This document shows positions 55,414 through 64,000 of a stretch of 64,000 nt of DNA, piece by piece (position 1 is the first letter of the stretch; the number at the start of each line of letters is the position of its first letter). This DNA comes from Tenuifilum thalassicum. GTDB lineage: Bacteria > Bacteroidota > Bacteroidia > Bacteroidales > Tenuifilaceae. Location: positions 3,022,581 to 3,086,580 of the forward strand of contig NZ_CP041345.1 of the NCBI RefSeq assembly GCF_013265555.1. The letters run 5' to 3'. The position numbers were made by a program, and so were the translations under genes. The notes beneath the pieces are model-generated. The model was not told where the DNA came from and did no database searches. It was given only the letters and a program-made list of their open reading frames with translations.

Positions 55414-57651
55414 ATGATAGATAAATGGTTTATAGAAGATATTGACAACCAACTGGCAAAACGCAAACGCGTGGTGGTGCTGGATCCCACTCGCAGCTAC
55501 GCCTTTTTGATAAAGCTTTTGCAAGACAAGGGCTACACGGTTTTGCACACCGATGAAAAGGCTGCCAAAGAGTGGCAGCGGGTAAAAGACGAAATGCTTT
55601 TGCGTTACCAAGCCGAAACAGACTATGCCGATCAAAATGTGGTGTTTTATGCCACCCGCCCCAAAGAGCAGTTGAGTTTTATATTCGATTACTGCTTTAC
55701 CCACGGTTGTGTGGATTTTTCGCAGCCGGTGCAATGGCTTAAGGAACGCTTGTTTGCCGCCACCGGACTTCAAATTATGCTGGAGAGTAACTTGCTGCTT
55801 ACAGCTGCCAAATTGAGCGTGGGCAAAACACTGGAATGGTGGAAAAAGATTCTGCAAAACCTCGAAGACCTTATTTCGCTGGAAGATGAGTTGTTGCCGT
55901 TTTTAAGCAATCCGGTCGGCTATTTTGCAAATAAAGATGATGATATAAAACGCTTGTTCGAGGAAAAGCTGTTTGAATTGCTGGGGCAGCCCTACACGCA
56001 AAAACCGCCTCAAACACTGGCAAAGGAAGTGGCACATCTTATTTTTACCCAATTGCTCAACAACGATATTAAACCGGAATTGCTGGCAATTTATCGCAAA
56101 TGGGTTGACAGCCAAACCTACTCGCAGTCGCTCAAAAAGTATGCGGAAGAGTATAAAATTCCGGCAGATGTCAATATCTGGAATGTGCATCCCGATCATT
56201 GCTTTAAGCAAATAGATTTATGCCAATTAAAGGAGATTGCGCAAAATTTCCGTAACCGCCCCTTTGTAGGGGAGAAAATTCAAAAGTTGCAGGAGCGGGT
56301 AAAAAGCCGTTATGCCCGGCAATTTCTTCCCGGCTGGCAGAACGATTTGATTACCCTTGTTTCGTTCGATACCAAACCATTGGCAGGCTGTAGCAATATA
56401 CACAAGGTAGTTGAATTTTATACATCGTCATTTTATAAGGTCGATCGTGCCATTCGAAACTTATATGCTGAATTTATAAATGAAGAGGAGATTATCCGCC
56501 CCATACAGGAGTATTACGAAAGTTTGAACTCGGAGCTGCTGTCTCACTGGTTTGAATACATAAACGAATACAAGCCGAATCAGGCGGGTTATCTGGCTGA
56601 TCTATTTAAACAAGCGCAGCCCAAAACGGCTGTAATTGTGGGCGATGGCATCCGCTACGAAATGGCCGAATATGTGTCTGCTCAACTTTCCGGTTCATTT
56701 CAGGTAAGCAAAGAGGTGATGCTGGCGGGCGTTCCATCCGAGACCGAACACAATATGAGCGCCTTGTATATGCAGGCAGGAGAAATAGATAAGCTGCAAA
56801 AAAATCGCGAAAAACGATTGCTCGAACTAACCGGAAAGGAAATTGTATTTAAAAACCTTGAAGCGCTGAATTACGGTGAAACTGCCGACTACTTGGTGCT
56901 GACCTACAAGGATATCGACAGTGCGGGTGAAAAACTGCAGCTGGGCGCACTGAAACTCTTTGGCGAATTTGAAAAGGTGTTGGTTGAAAAAATTGAGCTG
57001 CTCATCAAAAAAGGTTATAAAGTGCATCTGGTAACCGATCACGGTTTTGTTCTTACCGGATTGCTGGACGAAGCAGATAAAATTGAGGCAGATGTAAGCG
57101 GAAAAGCGGAAATACACGAGCGCTACATTCGCACCGTGGAAAAGCAAAACAAACCCAATTGGGTTGAATTTACAGAAAAATATGGCGACAGAAACTATGT
57201 TTATGTGACAAAGAATCACCGTCCGTTTAAGTCGGTGGGCGTTTACGGTTTTGCTCACGGTGGTTTAACGCCACAGGAAGTCATCATCCCCAACTTTGTC
57301 TTTGAAAAGAAACAGGCTTCAGTTGAAGGATTAAAGGTGGTAATCCAAAACAAAAGTGAGCTTGCCGAAGTGGTTGGCGAGAATTTTGGTTTAAAAGTGA
57401 AAGCAGCTGAATCAACCGGAGACTTATTTGCAGCCAGTAGGAAAATACAGGTTATTTTATTTACTGAAAACAAACAATTCAGCCAAAGCAATATTGCCGC
57501 CATTGAAGCGGGTAAAACAATCTCATACGAATTTTCATTTGACCGGAACAGTGTAGTTAAAGCGGTTGTAATAGATGCGGAATCCAAAGAACAGCTGGAT
57601 GTGGTTGAAATTAAAAAATCATCGGCAAGAGATTTGGACGGATTATTATAA
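55414..57651 (+). CDS. pglZ: BREX protein PglZ (alkaline-phosphatase-fold)
   Basis: 745 residues. The core PglZ domain has the metal-binding/nucleophile segment AVIVGDGIRYEMAEY (Asp411) and VTDHGFVLTG (Asp542, His543), as in alkaline-phosphatase-like enzymes. The N-terminal ~400 residues are helical; the final ~130 (KVVIQNKSELAEVVGENF) form a small beta domain. Reported PglZ proteins have metal-dependent phosphodiesterase or nuclease activity. It starts 1 base after the pglX stop, so translation is probably coupled. Confidence 0.95.
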   Translation: MIDKWFIEDIDNQLAKRKRVVVLDPTRSYAFLIKLLQDKGYTVLHTDEKAAKEWQRVKDEMLLRYQAETDYADQNVVFYATRPKEQLSFIFDYCFTHGCVDFSQPVQWLKERLFAATGLQIMLESNLLLTAAKLSVGKTLEWWKKILQNLEDLISLEDELLPFLSNPVGYFANKDDDIKRLFEEKLFELLGQPYTQKPPQTLAKEVAHLIFTQLLNNDIKPELLAIYRKWVDSQTYSQSLKKYAEEYKIPADVNIWNVHPDHCFKQIDLCQLKEIAQNFRNRPFVGEKIQKLQERVKSRYARQFLPGWQNDLITLVSFDTKPLAGCSNIHKVVEFYTSSFYKVDRAIRNLYAEFINEEEIIRPIQEYYESLNSELLSHWFEYINEYKPNQAGYLADLFKQAQPKTAVIVGDGIRYEMAEYVSAQLSGSFQVSKEVMLAGVPSETEHNMSALYMQAGEIDKLQKNREKRLLELTGKEIVFKNLEALNYGETADYLVLTYKDIDSAGEKLQLGALKLFGEFEKVLVEKIELLIKKGYKVHLVTDHGFVLTGLLDEADKIEADVSGKAEIHERYIRTVEKQNKPNWVEFTEKYGDRNYVYVTKNHRPFKSVGVYGFAHGGLTPQEVIIPNFVFEKKQASVEGLKVVIQNKSELAEVVGENFGLKVKAAESTGDLFAASRKIQVILFTENKQFSQSNIAAIEAGKTISYEFSFDRNSVVKAVVIDAESKEQLDVVEIKKSSARDLDGLL

Positions 57652-57669
57652 ATTTTAGAAGGTAGTAAA

Positions 57670-59718
57670 ATGATAGTATTAGACGATTTGGATAAAAAAG
57701 CCCTCGAACACTTCAGAGGTTTTGTGGTCAAAAAAGATTTAGTTGGTATAATCAAAGGCGGAGCCAATGTTCCGGCATTTGTGCTGGAATATCTTCTGGC
57801 CAACACGTGCAGCACCGATGACGAAGAAAAACTGAAGGAAGGGCTGGAGAATGTAAAAACCGTTCTCCGGGATCATTACGTAAATCCGGAAGAGAGCACT
57901 TTAATACAATCGAAACTCAGGGAAAAAGGGCGGTATAAAATTATTGACAAAATATCCGCTACGCTCGATCCCAAGAATGACCGCTACTGGGCGCATATCT
58001 TTAACAGCAATATTAAAAATGCTAACATCAGTGATGATTTAATCAAGCGTCACGAAAAGCTGTTGCTGGGCGGCATCTGGGCGATTATTGAAATGGAATA
58101 TGATCCTTTGATAACAGTTGGAAATACGGTTTATCCATTTGTTGTGAAAGATATCAAACCAATTCAGCTTAGCAGTTTTGACAATTCGAAAATTATTAAC
58201 AAACGTAAAGAATTTACAAAAAAAGAGTGGAAAAAATTATTACTGCGCAGTGCAGGATATGAACCGGATAGTGTAGGTTTGGACGAACGCAAGCAAAATC
58301 TGCTGTTATGCCGGCTTATTCCCCTTGTTGAGAACAATTTCAATATGGTGGAGCTGGGACCGCGTTCTTCGGGTAAGTCGTATATCTACAAAGAAATTAC
58401 CCCTTATGCAATTCTGATTTCTGGTGGACAGGGCACGGTTGCACAACTTTTTGTTAATAATACAACCGGTCGTGTGGGCGCAGTTGGTTTATGGGATGCC
58501 ATTTGTTTCGATGAAAGTACCGATAAATTATTCAAAGATCGCGATGCCATTCCTTTAATGAAAGATTATATGGAGTCGGGGTCATTCTCCCGTGCCAAAG
58601 GTGGAGAGATTACAGGCTCGGCTTCCATCATTCTGAACGGCAACATCAATCAGCCCGTTGAAACAATACTGCAGACTTCTCACCTATTCAGCCCTTTATC
58701 CAAAGAAGTAAATTACGATACAGCATTTTTGGACAGAATAAATTTATATCTGCCGGGTTGGGAAATAACAAAGTTCGCTCCGGAGAATTTCACCAAGCAC
58801 TTTGGTTTTAGTACCGACTTCTTCTCCGAAGTTTTAAAATCGCAAAGGAAAACCACTTATTACGATAAGCTGGATGAATATTTTTCTTTAGGAAGTCACC
58901 TTAAGCAAAGAGATTCAAAATCGGTCAGAAGAATCGTTTCCGGGCTGATTAAGCTACTTCATCCGGACGGTAATTTTACAAAAGAGGATATGCGGGAATA
59001 TCTGGAAATTGCCATGGAGATGAGGCGTAGGGTTAAAGAGCAATTGAAACGAATTGGAGGAATGGAATTTTGGGATACGAATTTTTCCTATATCGACAAA
59101 GAAACTCAGGAAGAAATATTCGTTGGGTTGCCCGAAGAAAGAGGATCTTCTTTAATTGAATCCAGCCCGCTTTCTCCCGGTGTATGCTATACTTCAACCA
59201 GTGATGGCGAAAATGTATCGTTAGTGAGGATAGAAGTGGTAGCGGTGAAAGGCAATGGAAAAGTAAATATAACAGGAACCAATTCATCGGTAGTAAAAGA
59301 AGACATTAAAAATACCGTTAATTATATCAGGGCAAACGAGAAAACCATATTAACAGAGCAGCACTCGCTTTCCGGAATTGATCTGAACATTCAGATAACT
59401 ACGATGATTGGAGTAAATATTGGTAGTGGAATTGGCTCGGCAGTTTATGTTGCTATCATTTCCTCTATTTATAAAAAGAATCTTAAACCGGCATTGGCCA
59501 TTTTGGGCAATATTTCAATTGGCGGTGCGGTTGAACGGGCAAATAATTTTGCCGATAAAGTGACGATGCTCTCGGATAATGGTGCGAAAACAGTTTTGGT
59601 TCCTATGGACAATTTATCGGAGATAAGTACTATTCCTGCAACTGTTTTAGGAAAAACCGATGTACCGTTTTATGGGAATAGTCAGATGCTCTTGCAAAAA
59701 GCGGTGTTGGGTGAATAA
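57670..59718 (+). CDS. brxL: BREX protein BrxL (AAA+ with Lon-like C-terminal domain)
   Basis: 682 residues. An N-terminal DUF4357-like part precedes an AAA+ core with Walker A GPRSSGKSYI (Lys236) and the Walker-B-like ICFDEST (about residue 280). The last ~140 residues have a Lon-protease-like fold (AVYVAIISSIYKKNL, GAKTVLVP). The expected Lon catalytic Ser is replaced: my hand alignment puts Gly in GSGIGSA where Lon has the Ser of DGPSAG. BrxL is a multimeric DNA-binding ATPase needed for phage exclusion. It is the last gene of the operon; no strong terminator follows. Confidence 0.95.
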   Translation: MIVLDDLDKKALEHFRGFVVKKDLVGIIKGGANVPAFVLEYLLANTCSTDDEEKLKEGLENVKTVLRDHYVNPEESTLIQSKLREKGRYKIIDKISATLDPKNDRYWAHIFNSNIKNANISDDLIKRHEKLLLGGIWAIIEMEYDPLITVGNTVYPFVVKDIKPIQLSSFDNSKIINKRKEFTKKEWKKLLLRSAGYEPDSVGLDERKQNLLLCRLIPLVENNFNMVELGPRSSGKSYIYKEITPYAILISGGQGTVAQLFVNNTTGRVGAVGLWDAICFDESTDKLFKDRDAIPLMKDYMESGSFSRAKGGEITGSASIILNGNINQPVETILQTSHLFSPLSKEVNYDTAFLDRINLYLPGWEITKFAPENFTKHFGFSTDFFSEVLKSQRKTTYYDKLDEYFSLGSHLKQRDSKSVRRIVSGLIKLLHPDGNFTKEDMREYLEIAMEMRRRVKEQLKRIGGMEFWDTNFSYIDKETQEEIFVGLPEERGSSLIESSPLSPGVCYTSTSDGENVSLVRIEVVAVKGNGKVNITGTNSSVVKEDIKNTVNYIRANEKTILTEQHSLSGIDLNIQITTMIGVNIGSGIGSAVYVAIISSIYKKNLKPALAILGNISIGGAVERANNFADKVTMLSDNGAKTVLVPMDNLSEISTIPATVLGKTDVPFYGNSQMLLQKAVLGE

Positions 59719-59943
59719 AGTAATCAATATTGCCAGTTCCTAATAAATAGGACTCTGAGCGGTCGGCACGACCCAGCGATATATCACCAACGTGTGCTAG
59801 GCTCTACTACCTGGAGAAGAGGCAGTGGGTTGAGGTCGCTATAAAAACTAATCTCCAAACATAGTTCTTTAATCTTCCGAATATTTCCGATTCATTCCGA
59901 ATCATTTCCTAAACATTCTCGGACCCATACTCATTAAGAAACA
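59719..59943. other. Junction between BREX and tRNA-Leu, with a GC-rich remnant
   Basis: Between brxL and the tRNA terminator, 59755-59850 is markedly richer in G and C. On the plus strand it holds a 37-codon open stretch with no start codon, ending in YYLEKRQWVEVAIKTNLQT. It looks like the tail of a decayed gene, possibly from an earlier mobile element. I could not assign it to a family and found no direct repeat of the tRNA end. Confidence 0.3.
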
Positions 59944-59973
59944 TAAAAAAAGCCCCGATAAGATATCGAGGCT
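59944..59973 (-). terminator. Terminator of tRNA-Leu
   Basis: AGCCTCGATA / TATCGGGGCT (one mismatch) with loop TCT, then seven T on the minus strand. Confidence 0.85.
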
Positions 59974-59977
59974 TTTG

Positions 59978-60061
59978 TACCCAGGGTCGGGGTCGAACCG
60001 ACACGGTATTGCTACCACTGGTGTTTGAGACCAGCGCGTCTACCAATTCCGCCACCTGGGC
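59978..60061 (-). tRNA. tRNA-Leu (anticodon CAA)
   Basis: An 84-base class II tRNA on the minus strand. The acceptor GCCCAGG pairs with CCTGGGT, the D arm has GGCGGAATTGGTAGACGC, the anticodon stem is CTGGT/ACCAG with loop CTCAAAC, and a long variable arm and T arm TCGGTTCGACCCCGA follow. Discriminator A; CCA is not encoded. It reads TTG. Its 3' end faces the BREX operon, the side where tRNA-targeted elements usually insert. Confidence 0.95.
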
Positions 60062-60125
60062 ATGGTATCAAATTCGCTGCGAATATAATAAGTTTATTCA
60101 ATTTCTCAAAAATCGAATTTTAAAA

Positions 60126-62045
60126 TTAGCCGACTCTAAGCTTTGCCTTAGAACTGGCATACTTCTTTGCCGTTTTGTATATATTGTCAATATCAAATCC
60201 ACATTCAGCATAGAGTTCCTTCTGTGTCCCATGCTCAACAAAAACATCGGGAATTCCTAAGCGAACTACTTTAACGCTGTAACCATTGTCGTTAAACCAC
60301 TCAAGAACAGCGCTACCAAAACCGCCAGGTAGGCAACCATCTTCAACAGTAATAACCGTTTTAAACTCCTTGCCCACCCTAGTTAATAACTCCTCGTCGA
60401 GGGGTTTAACAAACCGCATATCGGCATGGAAAACACCAACGCCATCGGCCTCTAACCTATCAGCAGCAACAGAAGCCAAATTACCAACATGACCAATGGT
60501 AAGAATGGCGATATCGGAGCCTGTTCGTAGAACTCTTCCCTTACCTATCTCAACCTTTTGGAATGGCTTTCGCCAGTCAACCATAACACCAATACCTCGG
60601 GGATAACGGATTGAAATGGGGCCTTTGAGTTCGAGCTGAGCGGTGTACATTAAGTTTCTAAGCTCCTCCTCGTTCATTGGTGCAGAAACGGTCATGTTTG
60701 GTACGCTTCGCATGTATGCCAAATCGTAAGCGCCATGATGTGTAGCACCATCATCGCCTACTAGGCCACCCCTATCGAGACAAAAAATTACAGGTAGATT
60801 TTGCAAGGCCACATCATGAATAACCTGGTCGTAGGCGCGTTGCATAAAAGTAGAGTAGATATTACAGAAGGGAATAAGCCCCTCTGCAGCCAATCCAGCG
60901 GAAAAGGTTACTGCATGCTGCTCGGCAATCCCCACATCAAAAGCCCTATCGGGCATTTTATTTATCATTATATTCAATGAGCAGCCCGTTGCCATTGCTG
61001 GTGTGATGCCAACAATTTTGGGGTTTTTCTCTGCTAATTCAACAAGGGTTTCACCAAATACATCCTGGTATTTTGGTGGAGTAGGTTTTCCTGAACTATC
61101 TTTTATCCGTTCACCAGTCTCCTTGTCAAATAGACCTGGAGCATGGAATACTGTCTGGTTATTCTCGGCAGGTGAATATCCTTTGCCCTTTACCGTAACA
61201 ATATGCAACAGTTTTGGACCCGGGATATCTTTTAAATCTTTAAGAATTTTTGCAAGGTAAACCACATCGTGTCCATCAACAGGTCCAAAATACCTGAACC
61301 CCATGGATTCAAACAGGTTACTCTGCTTAAGTAATGCAGACTTAACGGCATTTTCAATCTTTTGTATAACGCTACGAGTTTTAGGAGCAAGCCTATCAAT
61401 CCTGCCTAAAATGTCCCACACCTCATCTTTAAGCTTGTTGTAGGTTTTTGATGTTGTTATATCGAGCAGATACTCTTTTAAAGCCCCAACACTTGGATCG
61501 ATTGAGATATTGTTATCATTTAAAATGACAAGCATATTTGGATTTATGCTACCGCCATGGTTAAGGGCTTCAAATGCCATTCCACCGGTGAGAGCTCCAT
61601 CGCCTATAACAGCTACAATGTTTCTGTTTTCTAGCTTAAGCTTTGAAGCAACAGACATGCCCAGTGCTGCAGAAATGGAAGTGGAAGAATGCCCAACGCC
61701 AAAAGCATCGTATGGACTTTCGGCACGTTTTGGGAAACCGCTTATCCCCTTGTATTTTCGATTGGTATGAAAAACATCGCGCCTACCGGTGAGTATTTTG
61801 TGGCCATAGGCCTGATGACCAACATCCCAAACTATACGGTCATATGGAGTGTTATAGACATAATGTAAAGCCACAGTAAGTTCAACAACACCAAGACTTG
61901 ATGCAAAGTGGCCCGGATTCTCCGAAACAACATCTATAATAAACTGCCTAAGCTCAGCGCTTAGCTCAACAAGTTGCTGCAAGCTTAACTTCTTTACATC
62001 ATCTGGTGAATCAATTTGCGACAATAATTTGTATTGGCTCTCCAT
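60126..62045 (-). CDS. dxs: 1-deoxy-D-xylulose-5-phosphate synthase
   Basis: 639 residues. The thiamin diphosphate site is VIGDGALTGGMAFEALNHGG with the conserved NDNNISIDPSVGAL. The transketolase middle domain (GITPAMATGCSL, DVGIAEQHAVTFSAGLA) and C-terminal domain (TVEDGCLPGGFGSAVLEW) follow. It condenses pyruvate and glyceraldehyde 3-phosphate to DXP, the first step of the MEP isoprenoid pathway, which also feeds thiamin and pyridoxal synthesis. Length is standard. It is divergent from the OmpA-family gene. Confidence 0.97.
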   Translation of the reverse strand: MESQYKLLSQIDSPDDVKKLSLQQLVELSAELRQFIIDVVSENPGHFASSLGVVELTVALHYVYNTPYDRIVWDVGHQAYGHKILTGRRDVFHTNRKYKGISGFPKRAESPYDAFGVGHSSTSISAALGMSVASKLKLENRNIVAVIGDGALTGGMAFEALNHGGSINPNMLVILNDNNISIDPSVGALKEYLLDITTSKTYNKLKDEVWDILGRIDRLAPKTRSVIQKIENAVKSALLKQSNLFESMGFRYFGPVDGHDVVYLAKILKDLKDIPGPKLLHIVTVKGKGYSPAENNQTVFHAPGLFDKETGERIKDSSGKPTPPKYQDVFGETLVELAEKNPKIVGITPAMATGCSLNIMINKMPDRAFDVGIAEQHAVTFSAGLAAEGLIPFCNIYSTFMQRAYDQVIHDVALQNLPVIFCLDRGGLVGDDGATHHGAYDLAYMRSVPNMTVSAPMNEEELRNLMYTAQLELKGPISIRYPRGIGVMVDWRKPFQKVEIGKGRVLRTGSDIAILTIGHVGNLASVAADRLEADGVGVFHADMRFVKPLDEELLTRVGKEFKTVITVEDGCLPGGFGSAVLEWFNDNGYSVKVVRLGIPDVFVEHGTQKELYAECGFDIDNIYKTAKKYASSKAKLRVG

Positions 62046-62181
62046 AATATCTTCCCCTGAATAACAGTAACAGCTAAAATAGCTCTTTGTTAACTTTTAT
62101 ACCAAATGTTTTCTGTCTAAATAACATATTAATGTTGATATTTTGCTTTTAATTATGATTATTTAGGAGAAATATAATTTT

Positions 62182-62189
62182 TATATTTG
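62182..62189 (+). promoter_or_regulatory. -7 element (TATATTTG) for the OmpA-family gene
   Basis: An exact TAnnTTTG match 17 bases before the start at 62207. Confidence 0.45.
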
Positions 62190-62206
62190 TTTCAAAATAA
62201 GAACCT

Positions 62207-63238
62207 ATGAAATTGACAACTCCCACCTACAAAATTTTGCTTTTTTGTTTAGGTGTGCTTACATCGTGTGTTCCTGCAAAAGAATTTCAAGCATTACAAG
62301 ATAAAAATGCTAAATGTGAAGAGGAACGCGATAAACTATCAATCGAAAACGAAAGCCTTAGCACAAAAAACTCAGAACTCGAAAGTAAGACACGTATTTT
62401 GCAATCAAAGGTTGAAACACTAACTGCTGATAGTCTTAATCGTGCTGTAGAGTTTAACAGGATAAAAGAGGAGCTAAAAACACTACAGGAGCGCTATACT
62501 GAACTAAAAAACTTACAGGATGGAGTTATATCGGGAAGCAAGGATGAAACCCGTAAGCTACTGGTTCAAATTCAAAAAACACAGGAAGAGCTACAAGAAA
62601 AAGAAGATGCTTTAAAAGAATTAGAGCGTAGATTATATCAACGAAAGTTAGGGCTGGATAAGGTTCAAGCCGACCTCGACCAAATGAAGAAGGAGCTAGA
62701 AGAGCGTAATGCCCGATTAATTGAGCTCGAGCGAATGCTGAATGCTAAGGACTCAATAATGCAAGCCTTGCGTAAGAGAGTTGCTGACGCACTTTTTGGA
62801 TTTGAAGGTAAGGGATTAACCGTTTCCATTCAAAATGGTAAGGTTTACGTTTCGTTGGAAGAAAAGCTGATGTTTAAATCGGGAAGCTACGAAATTGACT
62901 CAAAGGGTGCTACGGCATTACGTCAACTTGTTCCTGTGCTGGAACAGAACCCAGATATTAATATTATGGTTGAAGGTCATACCGATGATGTGCCATACCG
63001 AGGCACAGGAGCGCTAATTGACAACTGGGATTTAAGCGTAAAACGTGCAACTACCATTGTAAGGTTGCTTCTTAAAAATTCAAAAATTGACCCAGTAAGA
63101 GTTACCGCTGCAGGTCGGAGCCAGTACCTCCCCATCGATAAAGCAAAAACACCCGAGGCACGTCAAAAAAACAGGCGAACCGAAATTATTCTTACTCCAA
63201 AAATGGATGAGATTCTTCAGCTTCTTGAAGCGAATTGA
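62207..63238 (+). CDS. OmpA family lipoprotein with long coiled coil
   Basis: 343 residues. The lipobox VLTSC (Cys22) predicts an outer-membrane lipoprotein. A coiled coil of ~150 residues (about 30-185) precedes a C-terminal OmpA domain (about 225-335; MFKSGSYEIDSKG, VEGHTDDVPYRG, RVTAAGRSQYLPI, NRRTEIILTP) that binds peptidoglycan. The protein probably bridges outer membrane and cell wall. A terminator follows immediately. Confidence 0.94.
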   Translation: MKLTTPTYKILLFCLGVLTSCVPAKEFQALQDKNAKCEEERDKLSIENESLSTKNSELESKTRILQSKVETLTADSLNRAVEFNRIKEELKTLQERYTELKNLQDGVISGSKDETRKLLVQIQKTQEELQEKEDALKELERRLYQRKLGLDKVQADLDQMKKELEERNARLIELERMLNAKDSIMQALRKRVADALFGFEGKGLTVSIQNGKVYVSLEEKLMFKSGSYEIDSKGATALRQLVPVLEQNPDINIMVEGHTDDVPYRGTGALIDNWDLSVKRATTIVRLLLKNSKIDPVRVTAAGRSQYLPIDKAKTPEARQKNRRTEIILTPKMDEILQLLEAN

Positions 63239-63241
63239 TAT

Positions 63242-63264
63242 AAAGCGGCTCTTGCCGCTTTTTT
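63242..63264 (+). terminator. Terminator after the OmpA-family gene
   Basis: AAAGCGGC, loop TCTT, GCCGCTTT and then more T. Confidence 0.9.
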
Positions 63265-63311
63265 GTTATCTGATGGATTTAAGGTAATTTTGCGTACTAA
63301 ATTTTAATGCA

Positions 63312-64000
63312 ATGGGTTTAAAGTGTGGTATTATTGGCTTAGCCAATGTTGGAAAAACAACTATATTCAACTGCATGTCGAGCACCAAGGCTCAGACTAG
63401 TGTTGTTGCTACTGGTTCAGGTAAGTCAAACCTAAGTACAATAAATGTACCTGACGATAGGTTGTACGTGTTGGAGAAATTTCAGCCCACAGAAAAGATA
63501 GTCCATACAACCGTAGAGATTGTTGACATCCCAGGACTTTCAAAAACAGGCGGTAAAGGAGAGGGCAATAAATTCCTAGCCGATGTAAGAAATTGCGATG
63601 CTCTTATACATGTTTTACGATGCTTTGACGACCCTTCGCTACCCCACATTGAGGGCTCTGTTGACCCAGTTCGCGATATTGAAACCGTAAACTTTGAGCT
63701 ACAGGTTCGCGACCTAGAATCTATAGAGAAAAAGTTGCAAAAGGTAGAAAAAGCAGCAAAGGTTGGCGACAAGGATGCAAAAAAAGCATTTGAAGTTCTT
63801 TCTATTTATAAGAATCACCTTGAATCGTTTCAAAACGCGTCAACAGTTCCTGTTGATGAGCAGGATAAAAAATATGTAGAAGATTTATTCTTGCTTACAA
63901 CCAAACCAGTTATTTATGTTTGTAATGTTGATGAATCGTCAGCGGTTGATGGGAATGAGTACTCCAATAAAGTAAAGGAATATCTGAAGAACGAGGACAC
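63312..64000 (+). CDS. ychF: YchF family GTPase/ATPase (C-terminus beyond the window)
   Basis: The ATG at 63312 opens a frame that runs to the edge (229 codons of about 365). G1 is GLANVGKTTIFN, G3 is VDIPGLSKTGGKGEGNKFLADVRNCDALIHVLRCF, and the G4-like motif is CNVDES, where YchF has NxxE in place of NKxD and so prefers ATP. The helical insert is present; the TGS domain lies outside. In G1, Thr replaces the usual Ser. YchF/Ola1 binds ribosomes and acts in stress responses. Confidence 0.93.
   Translation, partial: MGLKCGIIGLANVGKTTIFNCMSSTKAQTSVVATGSGKSNLSTINVPDDRLYVLEKFQPTEKIVHTTVEIVDIPGLSKTGGKGEGNKFLADVRNCDALIHVLRCFDDPSLPHIEGSVDPVRDIETVNFELQVRDLESIEKKLQKVEKAAKVGDKDAKKAFEVLSIYKNHLESFQNASTVPVDEQDKKYVEDLFLLTTKPVIYVCNVDESSAVDGNEYSNKVKEYLKNED

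Overview
The window is chromosomal DNA from a member of the Bacteroidota, most likely in or near the Bacteroidales/Marinilabiliales. I infer this from gene content and signals: a PorZ-type type IX secretion protein with its own C-terminal sorting domain, a large surface protein with lamin-tail domains, paired TonB proteins, DUF6427 and DUF5362 proteins, and many promoters with the Bacteroidota -7 element TAnnTTTG. Base composition is AT-rich. No genus can be named from this sequence alone.

Layout. 1-4478 (minus): recO (cut by the window edge), porZ, the nucleotide-pool sanitiser rdgB and a universal stress protein. 4638-14144 (plus): a signalling cluster with an adenylate cyclase-HD fusion, a second universal stress protein, a Cache/HAMP/GAF/PAS sensor with no output domain, a five-PAS histidine kinase and a single-domain response regulator. 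14141-19717: a CorA transporter with a hairpin/short-ORF leader, small envelope proteins, and an ECF sigma / membrane anti-sigma-like / outer-membrane barrel unit. Two matching ECF promoters lie in that unit. 19856-30474: housekeeping genes (purD, DnaQ-like exonuclease, YccF, nfo, queD, polA, dus, CPBP protease). 30480-31090: tRNA-Ala(GGC) followed by two degenerate tandem tRNA copies, each with its own terminator. 31269-46434: two tonB paralogues, hflX, asd, the 1874-residue surface protein, an alpha/beta hydrolase, an S41 protease, a dCMP deaminase, a sodium:solute symporter and a malate/lactate-type dehydrogenase.

46776-59718 is the accessory island. It is a complete type 1 BREX phage-defence operon in the canonical order brxA-brxB-brxC-pglX-pglZ-brxL, all on the plus strand and nearly gapless. 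It abuts the 3' end of a tRNA-Leu(CAA) gene. No integrase, transposase or WYL-type BrxR regulator is present. The base composition differs from the flanks, and pglX is itself a mosaic with an AT-rich specificity region inside GC-richer ends. After the tRNA come dxs, an OmpA-family lipoprotein and the start of ychF.

How the parts work together. The BREX proteins should jointly methylate host DNA (PglX) and block phage replication (BrxC, PglZ, BrxL, with BrxA and BrxB accessory). The 4.6-14.1 kb cluster looks like an extracellular-ligand to cAMP/phosphorelay sensing block. The ECF unit is probably autoregulated and adds a second promoter in front of its barrel gene. BREX is a described system. 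The less familiar items are the BREX operator architecture, the pseudo-tRNA array, the corA leader and the twin ECF promoters.
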